DNA of 64,000 bases from Tetmemena sp. SeJ-2015. Lineage: Eukaryota > Ciliophora > Spirotrichea > Sporadotrichida > Oxytrichidae. The position numbers were made by a program, and so were the translations under genes. Position 1 is the stretch's first letter; every line of letters starts with the position of its first letter. The stretch is from positions 1-64,000 of the forward strand of contig JAJKFJ010021566.1 in assembly GCA_027382625.1 (NCBI GenBank), written 5' to 3'. Below the pieces are notes generated by a model. It was given only the letters and a program-made list of their open reading frames with translations, was not told the DNA's origin and did no database searches. Shown piece after piece: positions 41,493-54,430 of the stretch.

Positions 41493-44040
41493 ATGATGCA
41501 AACTCAGAGCGTATTCGGAGCTGCTGCAGCTGGCGGCTTCTCAATGAACTTGGGAAAGCCAAGCCTACCAGGAGCTGATATCTCTGGATAGAAAGTTGAT
41601 GAAGCTTCTTTCATGCGCAGCCTTTCAGAGCCTCAGAAGCACTATGTGATTAATTATGAGTGTAATGGAATGATTATATAATTTTAATTGTGATAAAGTA
41701 CCTGTATCCAACTCTACAAGAGGCGATAAATCTATTCATAATGGAAGCACAGCGTACCCCTCACTACGAAGAGTTCATCAAGCTCAACTTCACTACTCAA
41801 CCAGCGTAAAAGCAGCAGGTTACTTACAATCCAGCTTATTAATCTGAGAATATTAAATATTCTCAATTTTTAAGCTTCCAACAGCAACACTGGATCAGTT
41901 TTCAACAGAACAAAGACTCTCTAAAATACTGCAAGCTAAGAGGAGAAAGAAATAGATAGTAATCGTATGAAGATGATCAAAGGTCAAGATCAAGAAGAGG
42001 AGAAGAAGCAAATAAAGTAAAAATCCTCCAGTGGAGAAGTTGATAAGTATAACGCAGAGGCCATTATACAAAGTAAGTCCTCATTCAAGAGCTATTCATT
42101 TAAGCCACAACCAAAGCAAGAAAATTAAGGTATATCTAATCAAACTAATGGATTGGAATCAGAGTAAAAAGGAGAGCAATATTAATCCTCGTTGGCATCT
42201 GCAGGACAGGATGAGTTTGATAAGAAGCGAAAGATGATGTCGAATGCTAGATAGAGATTTGCAAGTGCTACTTTCAATAACTACTCAGTTGGAACTGTAG
42301 CTTCTAACTAGGGTGGAACCTCTGTTGTCGCTGGCTAAAGAGGTTCATTAATTTTATAATGATTTAAGTTTATTCTATTGAAGTTCTGGAGGATTAAACT
42401 TGGACCTTGGTTAAGGGTTTGATCCTTTGAACACTTTCAAAGAATCTATTTTGGAAGCTCTCAAATCTTAAAGGAATCATAATAATATCTTACAGGGATA
42501 GGAGCCAAAATCGCCTATGGTAAAGCCAAATGATTAGTACTTGAACTCAAAGCGTCGCTCTGTATTTTCCAAGCCCTACGACTCCTTGAATGAGATGGAG
42601 GAATTTATTCCGCCCATTCATCCCAAGACCCCAGAATAGACAAAGAGACTGATGGAAATCCTCAAGGCAAGTTTCCTCACCAAGAATCTATCACAATTTG
42701 AATTGAAGATTATCGCTGATGCCATGTATCTTAAGACTTTCCAGAGGAATGATATGATAATCCGATATGGAGATCAAGGAAATGAATACTTCATAAACTT
42801 AGAAATTAACTAAGAGGGTGTTTATCATGTCTTCTTAATTCTACAGGTGTTTATTAGACTCTGGAGTAATAGAAGTACTTGTATATCAGGATGGAACAGA
42901 CCCCAGCGACCCTCAGCTTCACAAGAAAGTGAAATTTTCCAAATTCTTAAGCCTTTCGTTGGGTTTGGTGAGATCGCACTTATTTATAACGACAAGAGAA
43001 CTGCCTCTGTAAGATCTGCAGACCTCTGTGATGTATGGGTCCTAGAAGCAAAGGTCTTTAAGCATCAATTTATATTCATGCATAATTAAACTTTGAAGTT
43101 ATTTCCTTAAAGCATATCATCATTAAGTCAACTATCACTAGAAGGAACATAGAGTTGAAGTTTGTAGAATAACTTGCTCTTTTCTAGAACATCGACAGAT
43201 ACAACAAGACCAATCTTATAGATGCCCTCGATCCGAAGAAGTATTAGCAAGGTGATATCGTGGTTGGGCATTAATCTATATTTTTTATCAATAGTATTTT
43301 GGCAAGGAGAGGATCCAAATTTCCTCTACATAATCGAGGAGGGAGAAATAGAAGTGAGCTAAAAGCTCTTTGGAAAGGAGTAAGAGAAGCTAGTTGCAAC
43401 TCTCAAGGCAGGTCATCACTTTGGTAATTTGGAAATCCTCAATGAGGAGAGTCACTTCTACAACTTTAGAGTAAAGAGTCCATAAGCGAAGGTGCTTTAG
43501 CTCTCTAAGGACTACTTCTTCACTATCAAAGACTACATCTTTGATTTCTTGACTCTAGACTATGCGAGTGAAGAGAAAGAGCAGGCTTTCTATTCCCCTA
43601 AGCCTGCTTAGAAAAGGGATCCTAACCGAAGAAGGTCCTCAATCAATAATTAAGCAAATAACGTTAAGCTTGTAGGCAGTGCTGAGAGCAACCAATCATC
43701 TTCCGATAAGAATAATTCACCAGGCCAGTCTTCTTCTATGTTTGGTTCCTATGCGTTGAAACTCAAGAACGGAAACGAGTAAATGAGCTCAGATTCTAAT
43801 TTCCAATCAGCTAAAGTAGACAGCCATGGAGCTTTTCTCACACAGGGTTCGACCAAGATTACCAATGGAGTTATAATTGAGGAATGCGAAAACGAAGATG
43901 AAACTCCTCTGATAATTGACAAAAGTGGAAGTGGTTTTGAATCAAACGCCAAGCCCTAAATTCATAAGGAAGAAATGGCTTAAGAAGCCAGCAGCAAGAT
44001 ACCCTCGATGGAGGATTTATCTGGGCTTGTAATAAACTGA
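41493..44040 (+). CDS. Cyclic-nucleotide-binding domain protein (PKA-regulatory-like)
   Basis: ATG at 41,493 (MMQTQSVFGAAAAGGFSMN) and TGA at 44,038-44,040. The N-terminal 400 residues are low-complexity and charged. Then come two CNB domains. CNB-A: FLTKNLSQFELKIIADAMYL, RNDMIIRYGDQGNEYF, GVIEVLVYQDG, VGFGEIALIYNDKRTASVRS (phosphate-binding cassette with G-E-x-A-L and Arg), CDVWVLEAKVFK. CNB-B: RRNIELKFVEQLALFQNID, QQGDIVV, QGEDPNFLYIIEEGEIEV, FGNLEILNEESHFYNF (a weaker cassette). A long Ser/Asn-rich tail follows. No kinase domain, so a regulatory-subunit-like sensor of cAMP or cGMP is likely. Near 42,940 one A must be added in an A-run to connect LHKKVKFSK to ILKPFVGFG; this looks like a sequencing indel. 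Confidence 0.85.
41651..41694. other. IES, pointer TGTGAT
   Basis: TGTGAT at 41,645-41,650 and 41,689-41,694. Excision gives EPQKHYVIKYLYPTLQEAI. Confidence 0.9.
41838..41877. other. IES, pointer AGCTT
   Basis: AGCTT at 41,833-41,837 and 41,873-41,877. Excision gives VTYNPASNSNTGSVFNRTK. Confidence 0.85.
43066..43115. other. IES between the two CNB domains, pointer AAGCAT
   Basis: AAGCAT at 43,060-43,065 and 43,110-43,115. Excision gives EAKVFKHIIIKSTITRRNIE. Confidence 0.9.
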
Positions 44041-44253
44041 AGAGTCTGAGAAAGTTCCAAAATTATACTAAAACTAAATCAATTCTACTAAACCAAGCAG
44101 TTCAAACTAATTGTCAGTATCTAAAAGAGGCTCCATAGGGTCACTAAATAATTATATCAAACTTCTAAAAATTATTTTAATCATGAAAGTTTAAAAAATT
44201 CAACCTTTCTAAGTGATACTTTAGTCTAATAGCATGAATATAGGTTTTAATTC

Positions 44254-45557
44254 TCATAAATCATTTATCATAACTATTTTGCCAACAGTTTGATTCTTTT
44301 CAATAGCCTTATGTGCTTCTTAAACATGTCTTAAGCCGGTGACATGATCAATTATTGGTCTTAGTCTATTTGCTTTGAAGTCCTCGAGCACAGTTCCTTA
44401 TTTAAATTCTTTTATCAAGTTAAAAAATAACCATTTTGAATTTTTAAGCAAGAATTAAGTTGGTCTTGTAATAATCACTTCTATTTCTCAAAGTAGAAGC
44501 GATTATCGATCCTCTCTTCAATATGAGCTTAGTGAAATTAGCTTGATCAACTTTGAGCCCACCCATGGTTCCATACATAACCCATCTTCCATCCATACCC
44601 AAGCAATTCATATTCTAGCACAGAAGGATTAAGATAAGAATTTGTTCTCCTTACAATGCTGAAGTTAGAAGCTAAAATAGGATCTAAAATCACATCAACC
44701 CCTTTGTTTTAGGTATACTCTTGCACCATCTAGCTATAGTCAGGCACCTCTATATAACTTATCACGTGATCTGCTCCCACCCTATTAAGATATAGAATGA
44801 TGTCTATTTGGCTAAGTCATCTACTTACTCAGAGCAAATTTTTAGTTTATCCTGGGTCGAGGCAACTGCAATTACCTTCATGCCCCTTCTTTTAGCAAGC
44901 TAAATTAGGCTTGTACCCACTCCGGATGCAGCTGCAAGGACTAGAGCAGTTTCATTTATCTAGCCTTTCCCCACGAGATACAGAAGTTAGTAAGCTGTAA
45001 GCCATACTTCTGGGATAGCTGCAGCTAGTTGGATATCAAAATCCTCGTCTATCTTAATCACATGATCTTTATGCACCTTGACATATCTAGAGAAAGGAGA
45101 TTTAAGATTTGTGGAAAGTTAAATACTGAGCATAAGATCCTCCTGATAAGAGAGCCATGCATCTTGTTCCTGAAATTGGTTTTAAAGTTTGAGGGTCGAC
45201 TTAGCGTCCTACACACTCGAGACCTAGTATATCTGTAACTCCTTTTGGGGGCGGGTATTTCCCTCTTCTCTATTCAAGGTAACTTCTTGAGGAGTAAATT
45301 ACCTGAAGGGTATCTGCTCTATTAACAGCAGTAGCATCTACTTTCAGTAAGATTTCATCTTTATTGCATTAAGGGATATCAACGTCATCTCTGATCTCCA
45401 TAACCTCAGGACCTCCGAATTCCTTGCAGACTACAGCTTTCATTTTTCTAGAGCTTGAGAAACCTCTGAGACCTGTCATTTTTTGCAGCAAAAAGGGCTT
45501 CAATTTAAGGACTGAGTGATGATGTTGTTGATTTATCTCTTGGCAAAATCTTTTCAT
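44254..45557 (-). CDS. Quinone oxidoreductase (zinc-independent MDR family)
   Basis: NADPH-dependent quinone reductase of the PIG3/zeta-crystallin type. ATG at 45,557; the leader MKRFCQEINQQHHHSVLK then FSSSRKMKAVVCKEF may be a mitochondrial presequence before the real domain start MKAVV. Motifs: GGPEVMEIRDDVDIP, ILLKVDATAVNRADTLQ (the quinone-reductase N-R-A-D), IPAPKGVTDILGLECVGRYV, VWLTAYQLLYLVGKG, TALVLAAASGVGTSLIQLAKRRGMKVIAV (NADPH-binding A-x-S-G-V-G), and LEDFKANRLRPIID, EAHKAIEKNQTVGKIVM at the end. TGA at 44,254-44,256. No zinc-binding cysteines are seen. The frame breaks near 45,270, 45,110, 44,800 and 44,420, each consistent with an IES, but the pointers were not fixed. Confidence 0.85.
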
Positions 45558-45888
45558 GTTTTAATATTTGAAATATATGATGAGTAATTATTTACAATCC
45601 TTTGATTATCAAAGCATTTTTGCTTGAAGATTTGTATTCGCAAATTTGTGAGTGAGTATGATAGTAAAAATCTTAGTATTACTGTGTTGATCCTGTTTAA
45701 ATTAGCATGGCGAATTACCTCTAAGATTCTATAATCAATATAATAATAATATTAAGGCTTTCATCGTGTTCAAATAAATATCCCAAATAATGAAAAGGAA
45801 AATAACTTACATTCATAATTTAGAAATACATTCTCTTTCTCTTGATTAAATAAGAGGTGAATAGAATTCCGGAGAAATCGACTATATA
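45558..45888. other. Divergent intergenic region, no gene seen
   Basis: AT-rich spacer between the oxidoreductase (minus) and FYVE gene (plus); probable promoters for both, no motif named. Confidence 0.4.
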
Positions 45889-48637
45889 ATGGATGCAGAT
45901 TCACCTACAAGAGAAAGAGAACTAGCTAAAACTCAGATTACCGCTAGCTCTAAACATAGAGTTTTTGTGTGAGGAATTTAATTAATTCTAAACATGCTGA
46001 TATGAAGAGCAGCTAGAATGCTGGGCCTTAAGGTAGAGGGAACTCACAGATTAAGTACACGTTCATGACTACGTCAGCTAGCAACCTCGAGGATGATGTC
46101 CTTGCTTCTCGTGTTTAGCACAATTACAGAGGGGATCATAGTCACAACAATCCTCGCTCATCACACCTCCCCGGAAAGTCTGCAAGCTTCATTTGCATTT
46201 AAGATGAGTAAATATATTCCCATTTTAATTCATAAGACTGACTAATAGTTAGCATGATACTAATTTTGCGCCTTTCAATCCATATCAATCAGTAGCTGAG
46301 CCTGAAAATAAGAGTAGTAGCTTCAAAATCCACGCTAATTAAAGAGCTACAGCTACTTAAGGTAGAAGTGGACTCAGATAGTCTAACAGGATTGGAGAGT
46401 AAGAGAGACAGAATCCTTCTAATAGGATAGGCTCAAGGCAACTAGACAAGAATGAACAGAGACAGTTATTAGATTAATTGATGATCAACAACTAAGGAGA
46501 CGCCGGTGGGAGTGGCAACTTCATTGGAGATAATCAAAGGAAGATTTTTGAAAATAGCATACGCTAATCTCTTAGGAAAATTTCGGACAGCAAGGACCAT
46601 TTATCTAACTCTGATTAGGTAAGAAAAAAATCTTGTTACGGAATAGGTTAGATAGTAACTCATTTTAGGGATTACATTTGAGAATTGAGTATCTTGAAAA
46701 TGAGGTTAAATAACTAATTTTCAAGAATAATGAAATGCGATTGATCGTCCAGAACTATCAATCCCATCTAGAGATTATATGTAAGTTATTTCCTGATTGA
46801 AATAATTTCTTGTATAGAACATGAGCTTGATGCTGAAATTCAATAGAACATTTCTCCAAATATGTCTGCTTCACCAAGTCATCTTTCACAATTGAGAAGA
46901 ATTTCTCCAATGGCTGCTCTTGCTAATAAATTCAGACTTACAGTTGAGGATAACTCCTCATAAAACTTTTCCATGTATTAAAAGAGTCAAGAGTGCGGTG
47001 CAGGTTCAGACTTGCAATCGGATCTGAACTCGTCTAACTTTTTATCACACTGCTAATGCATTTATTTATAAGATTGAGCTATCTTATTCTATAATGGAAG
47101 CACTCATAATCAGAGATTACCCAACCATCATATGATTTTGTAGAGAGAGAAGACTTAGGAAAGATAGTTGAAGAGGATCTTATATTAAATTATATAATCA
47201 TTAGATTTAAATCCAAACTTCAATTCAGAGAGAGATCACTCAATCGAGGGAACTATGAGAGGTAATGGAGAAATCGAAGAAAGTTAAGAGTATCATTAGA
47301 GACTTATGAGACAGGTTGAAGATAAGATTAGCGTGGTCATATCGATGCTCAACACTTACCTCTAGAGAGAAAAATACTCTATGTTTGAAAGCAGGAAGAG
47401 AGATACCATAGGTTCAGCTAATAAGAGGGCCTTCTAATCTCATATGAAGAGAAGTCAAACTCCTTAAGTATTTAATAGAAGCCAAATGATACAAAGTTAG
47501 AGTGTTCTTGTGCACAATTCTTCACTTAAAGGAGGTTAGAACACTTTGAACACTTCACTTAGAAAGGCATCTGCTAAAAATAAGAACTAGATTTCGCTTA
47601 ATAGTAGCCAAAACTTGCCAGTAAATGGACATGGCACGAGCTTAAATTCTAGGAATGAGTACCTGGCGACAGAAAATTAAACTGAGTTGACTGATTTTTA
47701 GTATTAGTTTAGGGATTATTTAATGATCACCTATACAGACTTGAGATGAGCAACGATTTATCGATGGCTGAGTTGAAAAAGATCAGCCCAAAGAGTTAGA
47801 ATTCTCAATTTGCAGTTTCCAAGTTTAATGGCTCTAAGTCTATTATCTAGCCCTAAACTCGAAGTTTAAGGTAAGACCTAAGGTCTTAAGATCACGAAGA
47901 GACTGGCTATATTGGTATGAGCATATCAGGAAAAGATGCAAGTGGTAGGTTTGGTCCATCCGGATAGTCTAAATCCTATATTGTCTCTCCTTCTCGCGTG
48001 AAGGATAACTCGCTATCAGATAGAATCCAGTTTAATTACAACACATCCTAGAATTCTCAGGAACTCCAAAAAATCAACTCCTCAAGAACTATGCAATAAG
48101 TAAAGAGCTCTGACAATCTTTCTTTTTATCAGCAAAACAGATAGAATCTCAAGCACTCCGGTGCTAGCATGTTCAGAGAGAATTCTTTAACCAGTAGTGC
48201 TTTTAAATTTCTTACCTTTGTAATTTTTAATTGCAGCTCCTGATTTCTATCCAACTTTGGAGGGTATAGAACCTACGAAGTGGACTCCAAACGAAAGATT
48301 TGACAACTGCGAATCATGCTCTAAGGACTTTGGATTGTTGCGAAGGAAGCATCACTGCAGGTCATGCGGAAAGTTAGTCTGCAACGACTGCTCTCTATAT
48401 TTATTCAGGCATCTATATTAAAATTTATCTCCTTTCAAAGATTTCGTGACTGGCTACAAGGATGTGAAGGTTCGTATTTGCTTTGCATGCCATCAGATGA
48501 AGCGCACTAGAGTGAAGGAAATTAATAAGATGAAGCCTTTCAATTCAGTAAATACAACCAAGCCCTCTCGCAGAAAGGAAGAAACCAGCAAACTCTCTTT
48601 CCTTCAGAAGAACCCAATCGTAATGAGAAGGAATTGA
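45889..48637 (+). CDS. FYVE zinc-finger protein
   Basis: ATG at 45,889 (MDADSPTRERELAKTQITAS). A long Ser/Asn/Gln-rich region with a short coiled coil (LRIEYLENEVKQLIFKNNEM at about 46,680-46,740) leads to a C-terminal FYVE finger at about 48,280-48,500: WTPNERFDNCESCSKDFG, RRKHHCRSCGKLVCNDCS, then YKDVKVRICFACHQ. The basic R-(R/K)-HHCR patch and R-x-C motif, which bind phosphatidylinositol 3-phosphate, are present. The usual W-x-x-D has Asn in place of Asp. A basic tail ends in FLQKNPIVMRRN and TGA at 48,635-48,637. Likely endosomal membrane targeting (inferred from the finger). Introns at 46,619-46,668 and 46,781-46,817; further IESs near 46,210-46,250, 47,070 and 47,670-47,745 were not fixed. 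Confidence 0.85.
45958..45995. other. IES, pointer TCTAAACAT
   Basis: TCTAAACAT at 45,949-45,957 and 45,987-45,995. Excision gives ITASSKHADMKSSQNAGPQG and removes an in-frame TGA. Confidence 0.9.
46619..46668 (+). other. GT-AG intron (50 nt), FYVE gene
   Basis: Begins GTAAGAAAAA and ends CATTTTAG. Joins LSNSDQ to GLHLRIEYLENEV. Confidence 0.8.
46781..46817 (+). other. GT-AG intron (37 nt), FYVE gene
   Basis: Begins GTAAGTTATT and ends TTGTATAG. Joins QSHLEII to QHELDAEIQQN. Confidence 0.8.
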
Positions 48638-49165
48638 TTCGGATTAAATATTTATTTTAATTCCTCATTCATTTGAAAATATAAATCTTATCTTCCTAAC
48701 CATAATTCTTCTTCTTACACATAAAATTTATTCTACTCCATTCTATACAGGATTAGATTATTAACCATTTAAATTATACTTAGATTTAAAGTTTTTAAAT
48801 TAAATTTTAATGTTATGATAAATTATAGAAAAGAAAAGTCAAATAATTTTAAAAATTAAGGGAAATTAAATTTCTTTAACTTTAATAATTGTAAATTTCT
48901 CTTTAATACAGCCTGCTTTATTCATTAAAGTTCAAACTTAATTTGAGTATAGATGAATAAATGTATTAACTTTTGTCAACACTGCTGCTACTCATTGTGT
49001 AATTAACATGCAAAACATTTTCTCACTTGTTTGTATTGACTGCCTCTGCGGTATGTTTTAATTGCATATAAGATGCTTAAAAAGGTCTTGTCAAACCTTG
49101 AATCTTGCTCTAAGATTGCTCCAACTATTTTTTCATAAACCTAAAGTGTTAAGTTTGAGAACAAT
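48638..49165. other. AT-rich intergenic stretch, no gene seen
   Basis: Very AT-rich DNA marking the change from the gene-dense half to the gene-poor half of the window. Confidence 0.5.
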
Positions 49166-51230
49166 TCAAAATTTAGATTGTTTGTGTGAAGTCTGTAAAA
49201 CGTAGGTTATTTCGGCATTCGTAGATTCAAGATTTTCTGTGAACTCTTCTTCGATATAATCTGAGATATCATCTAAAGAAGTTTATTATTTAATACACTT
49301 ATGAGAATATATTCTGATAGAAGGTCTTTTTGTGGGGTCAGGCTTAATGCAGTGCCAAATGAGAACCAGCCACTTTAGTTAATGAAAAATAATAAAATTA
49401 TCTCTTGGTTTGTATATATAAATAGACCTATATAAAATATTTAATTTATTTCAATAAAAGAATGAGGATCTGCTCCAAGTTTTGTGAAGTAGCTGTTTTG
49501 ATCCTCATTGATCACCATTTTTAAAATTATTCTAATATAAATTGTAATCACTAATTAGTAAAGCTCGTCAGATGGAGAAGCAATGTGGAAGCCGTACGTT
49601 TAGAGTAAAAGTACCTGAAGGTACACTCCTAGAGAGAACACAATTGCTTTTTCTGGATCATAGCCATTCTCAGAGTAATTGGATTCAGTTCTTTCAGGTT
49701 CTCTTCCTTCTGTTTTCACAATGGCACTGGCTTAAGTATAAAATTGTATTGCCTCTGGTGCCATGTTTATTATTTTAATTTACTTATTCAGAACTTCAAA
49801 AACATTATGAATGAAATGTATTACTGGGTCCCCATTAAATCCTTAATAGTTCCGCAATTATTAATAAAATAGAATAAAAATCAGATTGTAAGTTTTAAAT
49901 GGAATAAAGAGTTGAAAAAAATAAAATTAATTGAGATCAACAAATTTAACTTAATTATATTATACTTCGTATTATAATAGCTTTTTATTTATTTTTAAAC
50001 AAATTTTAATTTAAATTTGGAATGTCTGAATGCTTCCATATCTCACTCTCAACTAAATTATTGAGAGATGATTTTATTTTCTAACTCAATTTTTTAAATG
50101 CTTATTTGAGAGGATTATTTCTCTTCTTTAAATGCATCTTTAAAAAAGTTTAACTCTATAAAATATCTTTCTATATTTAGATCAGCTAATAAATTCCGCG
50201 ATAATATTTATCCTAATTTAAATTAATTTCTGGCTATAGTTGGCACTAGCTATCCAAAGTCTATTAGTTTCACTAATTCTTTCTCAGAGAGAACTGTGTT
50301 AAAAAAGGAAATTATTATTTTAAATAGAAAGTTTTAGTAATTAAATGTTGTCAGGCTTGATGTCCATAAAGTAAAATCCTGCTTGATCGCGCATCTTTTT
50401 AATCGAGCTGACTACCCTTCCCATTATGGATCCAACACAGCTACTTGAAATTATTTTCATTTAAAGGAGGTAAAATCATTTGTTTTTTAATTATAGAAAT
50501 TTGATGGTTTATGTATTTGGCTGAGTTTATAAATTCGAGTACACTTCCATGCGTCTCATAGGGAAATACAATGTATGCATAGTCTCTATTAAAAGTAAAA
50601 GAAGCATATTTAGAGAGAAATAATTTTTTTAATATTATCAATATAGGTGCGCCCCTATACAGAGAAAGGTTTTCTCCTCTCGCAAACTTCAAAGCCTGTC
50701 ATCAGTACACAGCTGCTGCTTTTTAGAGATGATTACACATATTAAAAATATTTGGCTTTAAGTCTTTTGGAGGTTAAGGTGGTTTTCAAAAAATAATTTT
50801 CTTAAATGTATAATGCGTGGTTTTGCACCTCCACATAAAAGTTTGAATATAAAATAATCTTCTTAAGTTTATTTAATGAATAAGTCATCAATTCTAGATC
50901 TGTCGAATACTTTTATGACTTCATTTTTAATTTGGCTTCTTTTTGTGTCTTTCCTCATTACTCGCAGAATTACTATATCTTGTGGATCCTCTGATGGCTT
51001 TAAGTTTTCTAATATTTTGAATTTGCCATCGACACTGCCTCATTAAGAAAAGCTTATAATTTAAAACTGCCAGCGAAGGCTCTTGACACTTATCTATTTT
51101 GAGGGTTGATTGATTATCTTGAGGTTTTATTTTTTTCCATTTATGTTTTTTTTTTAGAAGTTTTGTGAGTTTATTTTTGAGAAAGGTTGCTTCTTTTTGT
51201 TTTGTGATTATAATTTTTGTATACATATTG
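49166..51230 (-). CDS. Kinase-like paralogue 1 (divergent protein kinase)
   Basis: Fragments of one protein-kinase fold lie in order on the minus strand. N-terminal: GSVDGKFKILENLKPSEDPQ, ILRVMRKDTKRS, KVFDRSR (about 51,040-50,900). Then come FARGENLSLYRG and FPYETHGSVLEFI, the catalytic loop FYFMDIKPDNI (about 50,380), the DFG motif VKLIDFGQLVPTI (about 50,260), the APE motif NMAPEAI (about 49,755) and NGYDPEKAIVFSLGVYL. The end has DQNSYFTKLGADPHSFIE and CIKPDPTKRPSI (subdomain XI), with TGA at 49,166-49,168. The usual HRD is F-M-D: the catalytic Asp is kept but His and Arg are lost. DVWSLG is altered to AIVFSLG. Between fragments lie AT-rich interruptions, probably IESs, whose pointers were not fixed. 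Related units at 52.7, 55.5 and 60.2 kb form a family. Substrate unknown; it may be a working gene or a decayed copy. Confidence 0.65.
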
Positions 51231-52706
51231 GGCAGATTAAACTTAAATTAGAAATTAAAATGTAATAAAATTATATCTTTTAATTTAGGCTTTTATGATT
51301 GATTTAAAGAAATTTTGTTGCATTAATCACCCACCCACTAGGCAAATAATGGTTACTTAAAAATTTTCAATATGTAAAACATATCAGATCAAACTATACC
51401 CAAACAACAATTATTCTCCTACTTTATTCAACTATCCAAAATCTCACTTTTTCTGCATTATGATGAATTACTTTTAAAGTAAATCATAAAATAATTAAAT
51501 TAAGATTATAAGAAAATTCTTTTAGTCTTCTTTTGGGCTTAAAACTCATAGAGTTCTTTTTTTAAAAAAAATTAATTTACTTGTAGATTAGCGCACAAAT
51601 GGAATATAATAACAACAACTCATTTTACTTATCGAAGCATTCACAGTAGTAGGTGAATTTATATTTTTGTTTAATAAAAGATTCATCTCTTTTTAAAAAG
51701 AGAGACAAGAGGTAAATTAACTCTTTTCTAAGATTGACATCATGAATAGATTACTTAATCCCTAATTAATTATAATATGCTGGTCTTCATTTTAAAGACT
51801 ATAGTATTCTACTTGTCGTTATATTTTCAATATAATTGCTTTCTCACTCTATATATTCTCGAGGAGATTATAAATTATAGTCATTCATCTTTAAATAGGT
51901 GGCCAAAAATTAATACTTTTCCTAAAACTTACTCGATTAAATTCATTAATTTTATAATTAATACAAATCTGCATTCTAACTTAAATAAGTGTTTTAAACT
52001 TCCTTATCAAATTCTAAGAACCACTTTCTTAGAATATATAATTAGTCTCTAATAATGAGTTTATAAAAGTAATTTCATCTTAATTTAGCCTCGTAATGAT
52101 GTTTGCTTTATAAATATATTATGAATTTGATTGCCCACCTTATTTTATCAGTTTAGGAACTGCTCTCTTTTTTTATTAGGGAAAATATATAGCATCGTAT
52201 TTGTACTTCATCTCATCTGATAAAGTACAAAAGAGTAAAAAAACACAAAAAAGCTGATGAGGGCTTTTGCTTATATTTTTAATACATGCAACAAACATTT
52301 GAAGTGAGGTAATTCTTGATATTTCTTGATTGCAAATTAATTACAATCTTCAAATGATAAATTTTAATTTATATTCCAAATCAAATAAAGATTCATTTTC
52401 AACATCTTAATCTGAAAGAGTACGAAAAAGTAAATAAAACATAGGTATTCAAGGAAATACTACTACCAATAATGAAATTCATCGCAGAGAATAGAGACTT
52501 GCGCAAATGTGTGAATTGATAAGTCATGCGAGTGTTAAATTTAAATAAGATGCTGTATAAGATGCTTAAAAATGTCTTTGCCATCACTGATTTTATAATA
52601 AAAATACAATGACTAATTTTAAATACCATAATTAATTAAGATAAATTAATAAATTTGACTTTCTTGCCACTGTTAAGAAGCAGTCAGGAATATCTTGGCT
52701 CATCAT
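51231..52706. other. AT-rich stretch between kinase paralogues, no gene seen
   Basis: Very AT-rich. Small open frames on either strand have low-complexity composition and are not convincing. Confidence 0.5.
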
Positions 52707-54430
52707 TCAAAGATCTTCTCTGAACTTTTGCTCAATCTTTTCGCAAGTTCGTCCAGAGAAGATTATTTATACTCTTAAATAAACTTGATAGCATTGATTG
52801 TAATTAATTGAAGGTCTTTGAGTGGGATCTTCCTGAATGCATTCCCAGATTAGCTTTATCCATTTTTTATCAGGAGTATAACCTGCTGCTCCTAGCTCAA
52901 GGAAGTAGCCAATTTTATCTTTGGCGATCACCTATTTAAAACAGTTTGTATTTTTATATATTTAATCACGTATTTGTAAAGGTCTGTGGTAAGAGGAGAT
53001 GTGTCCTAACCTTCTAATAAAATGTCTTAAAGGTGCACTCCTAGAGAGAATATTATTGCTTTCTCTGGGTCGTAGCCCTCAAGGTGAATATTTATTAACT
53101 CAGGTGCCATGTTAATTTTAAATAGATCGCTTCTTTAAAACTTATAAATGGAGAAAAATCGTTTTAAGAATTAAATGTGTCTATCGGTAATGCCAATTTA
53201 ACATTTTAAATCTCCTGGATTATTAGTAAAATATACTCAAGAATGCAATTTTTAAAAGTGAAATGATATGTCAACAAATAGATAGATAAAGAATATAATG
53301 GGTCGGTAATTCCCAGACTTTAAATTTTTTTTAATTTGAAGCCTTTTTAATTTCTTGAAAAATCTAAAATAAATTTAGCAATAAATGCAATCCAGAATAT
53401 AAAACCATCAAAATTAACCCCTTTATTTACTATATTTATTCATATGTTTTTTTAAGGGAAAATTTAAACAGTAAAATATCATAATATTCTAATTGCTTTT
53501 AATATGTTAACTATCCATTGAACTAATTATAATCTCGCTAGCGAAGCCTATAATGAAATGAAGAGTAAAATCCTTTTATAATTATTGTATCTTTATTTTC
53601 ATATACTTTCTAGCTATGGTTGGCGCTTGTAATCCGAAGTCCATCAATTTTCCTAATAATAATTCTTTCTCCTACGAGAACACTTTGTTAAAAAATGAAA
53701 TTATTATTTCAAAAGAGTTTTCAGTAATAAATGTTCTTTGTCTTGAAGTCGGAGAAGTAAAGTCCTGTGCGATCATGCATATCTCTAATCTAGTTGACTA
53801 GCCTTCCCATGATGGATTCAACTCAGTTGCTTGTAATTATTTATCAATCTATAAAAACCCTTTTCTTTATCATGAAATTGGGTGGCTGATCATTGAATCG
53901 ATGAAGGAGGGTAATAAGCCATTTTCATAATAGGGAAAGAGGATGTAAGAATACTCGCTATTAAGAAATAAAATAGCACAATCTAACTAAATTTCTTTTT
54001 TTTAATTAATCAATATAGACTTGCCCCATCACCTTAAAAGGCTTTCTCGCTTGGCAAACTTGGTAGCCTGTCATCAGCAAGCAGGCCCTGCTTTATAAAT
54101 CATTGAAAACATAATAAATTAAGCTTTCTCTTTTGTGTAGGTCTAAGTGGTTTTTAAAAAAATTAATCAAAGAATATATTATGCCTGGTTTTATACCTCA
54201 GCGACAAAGTTTGAAAATAAGACCCTAGTTTTAATTTTTAATTGAAAAAAGTCCACATTTCTCGATTTGTCAAAGACTTTTGCTACTTGATACTCGATTT
54301 GATGTTTTTGCTTGTCTCTCCTCATTACAAGCAGAATCAGAATATCCTATGGTTCTTCAGATGGCTTTAAGTTAGACACAATTTTTAGATTGCCGTCTAC
54401 ACTGCCATTATTAAAATATATATTTTTTCT
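52707..54430 (-). CDS. Kinase-like paralogue 2
   Basis: Same order as paralogue 1: NGSVDGNLKIVSNLKPSEEP, ILLVMRRDKQKHQ, KVFDKSR (about 54,410-54,260), MTGYQVCQARKPFKVMG, ILFPYYENGLLPSFID, RDMHDRTGLYFSDFKTKNI (catalytic loop, about 53,770), KLMDFGLQAPTIARK (DFG, about 53,640), NMAPELINIHLEGYDPEKAIIFSLG (APE, about 53,110). The last segment is KIGYFLELGAAGYTPDKKW, KLIWECIQEDPTQRPSI, ending at TGA 52,707-52,709. The catalytic loop has S-D-F-K-T-K-N, losing the Pro and the HR pair. About 50-60 percent alike to paralogue 1 by eye in the best parts. Interruptions are AT-rich and probably IESs. Confidence 0.6.

Noticed and set aside
51777..52052. Plus-strand 91-codon open frame
   Set aside because: Composition is driven by AT richness (Phe, Ile, Asn, Tyr, Leu) with no motif and no partner segments.
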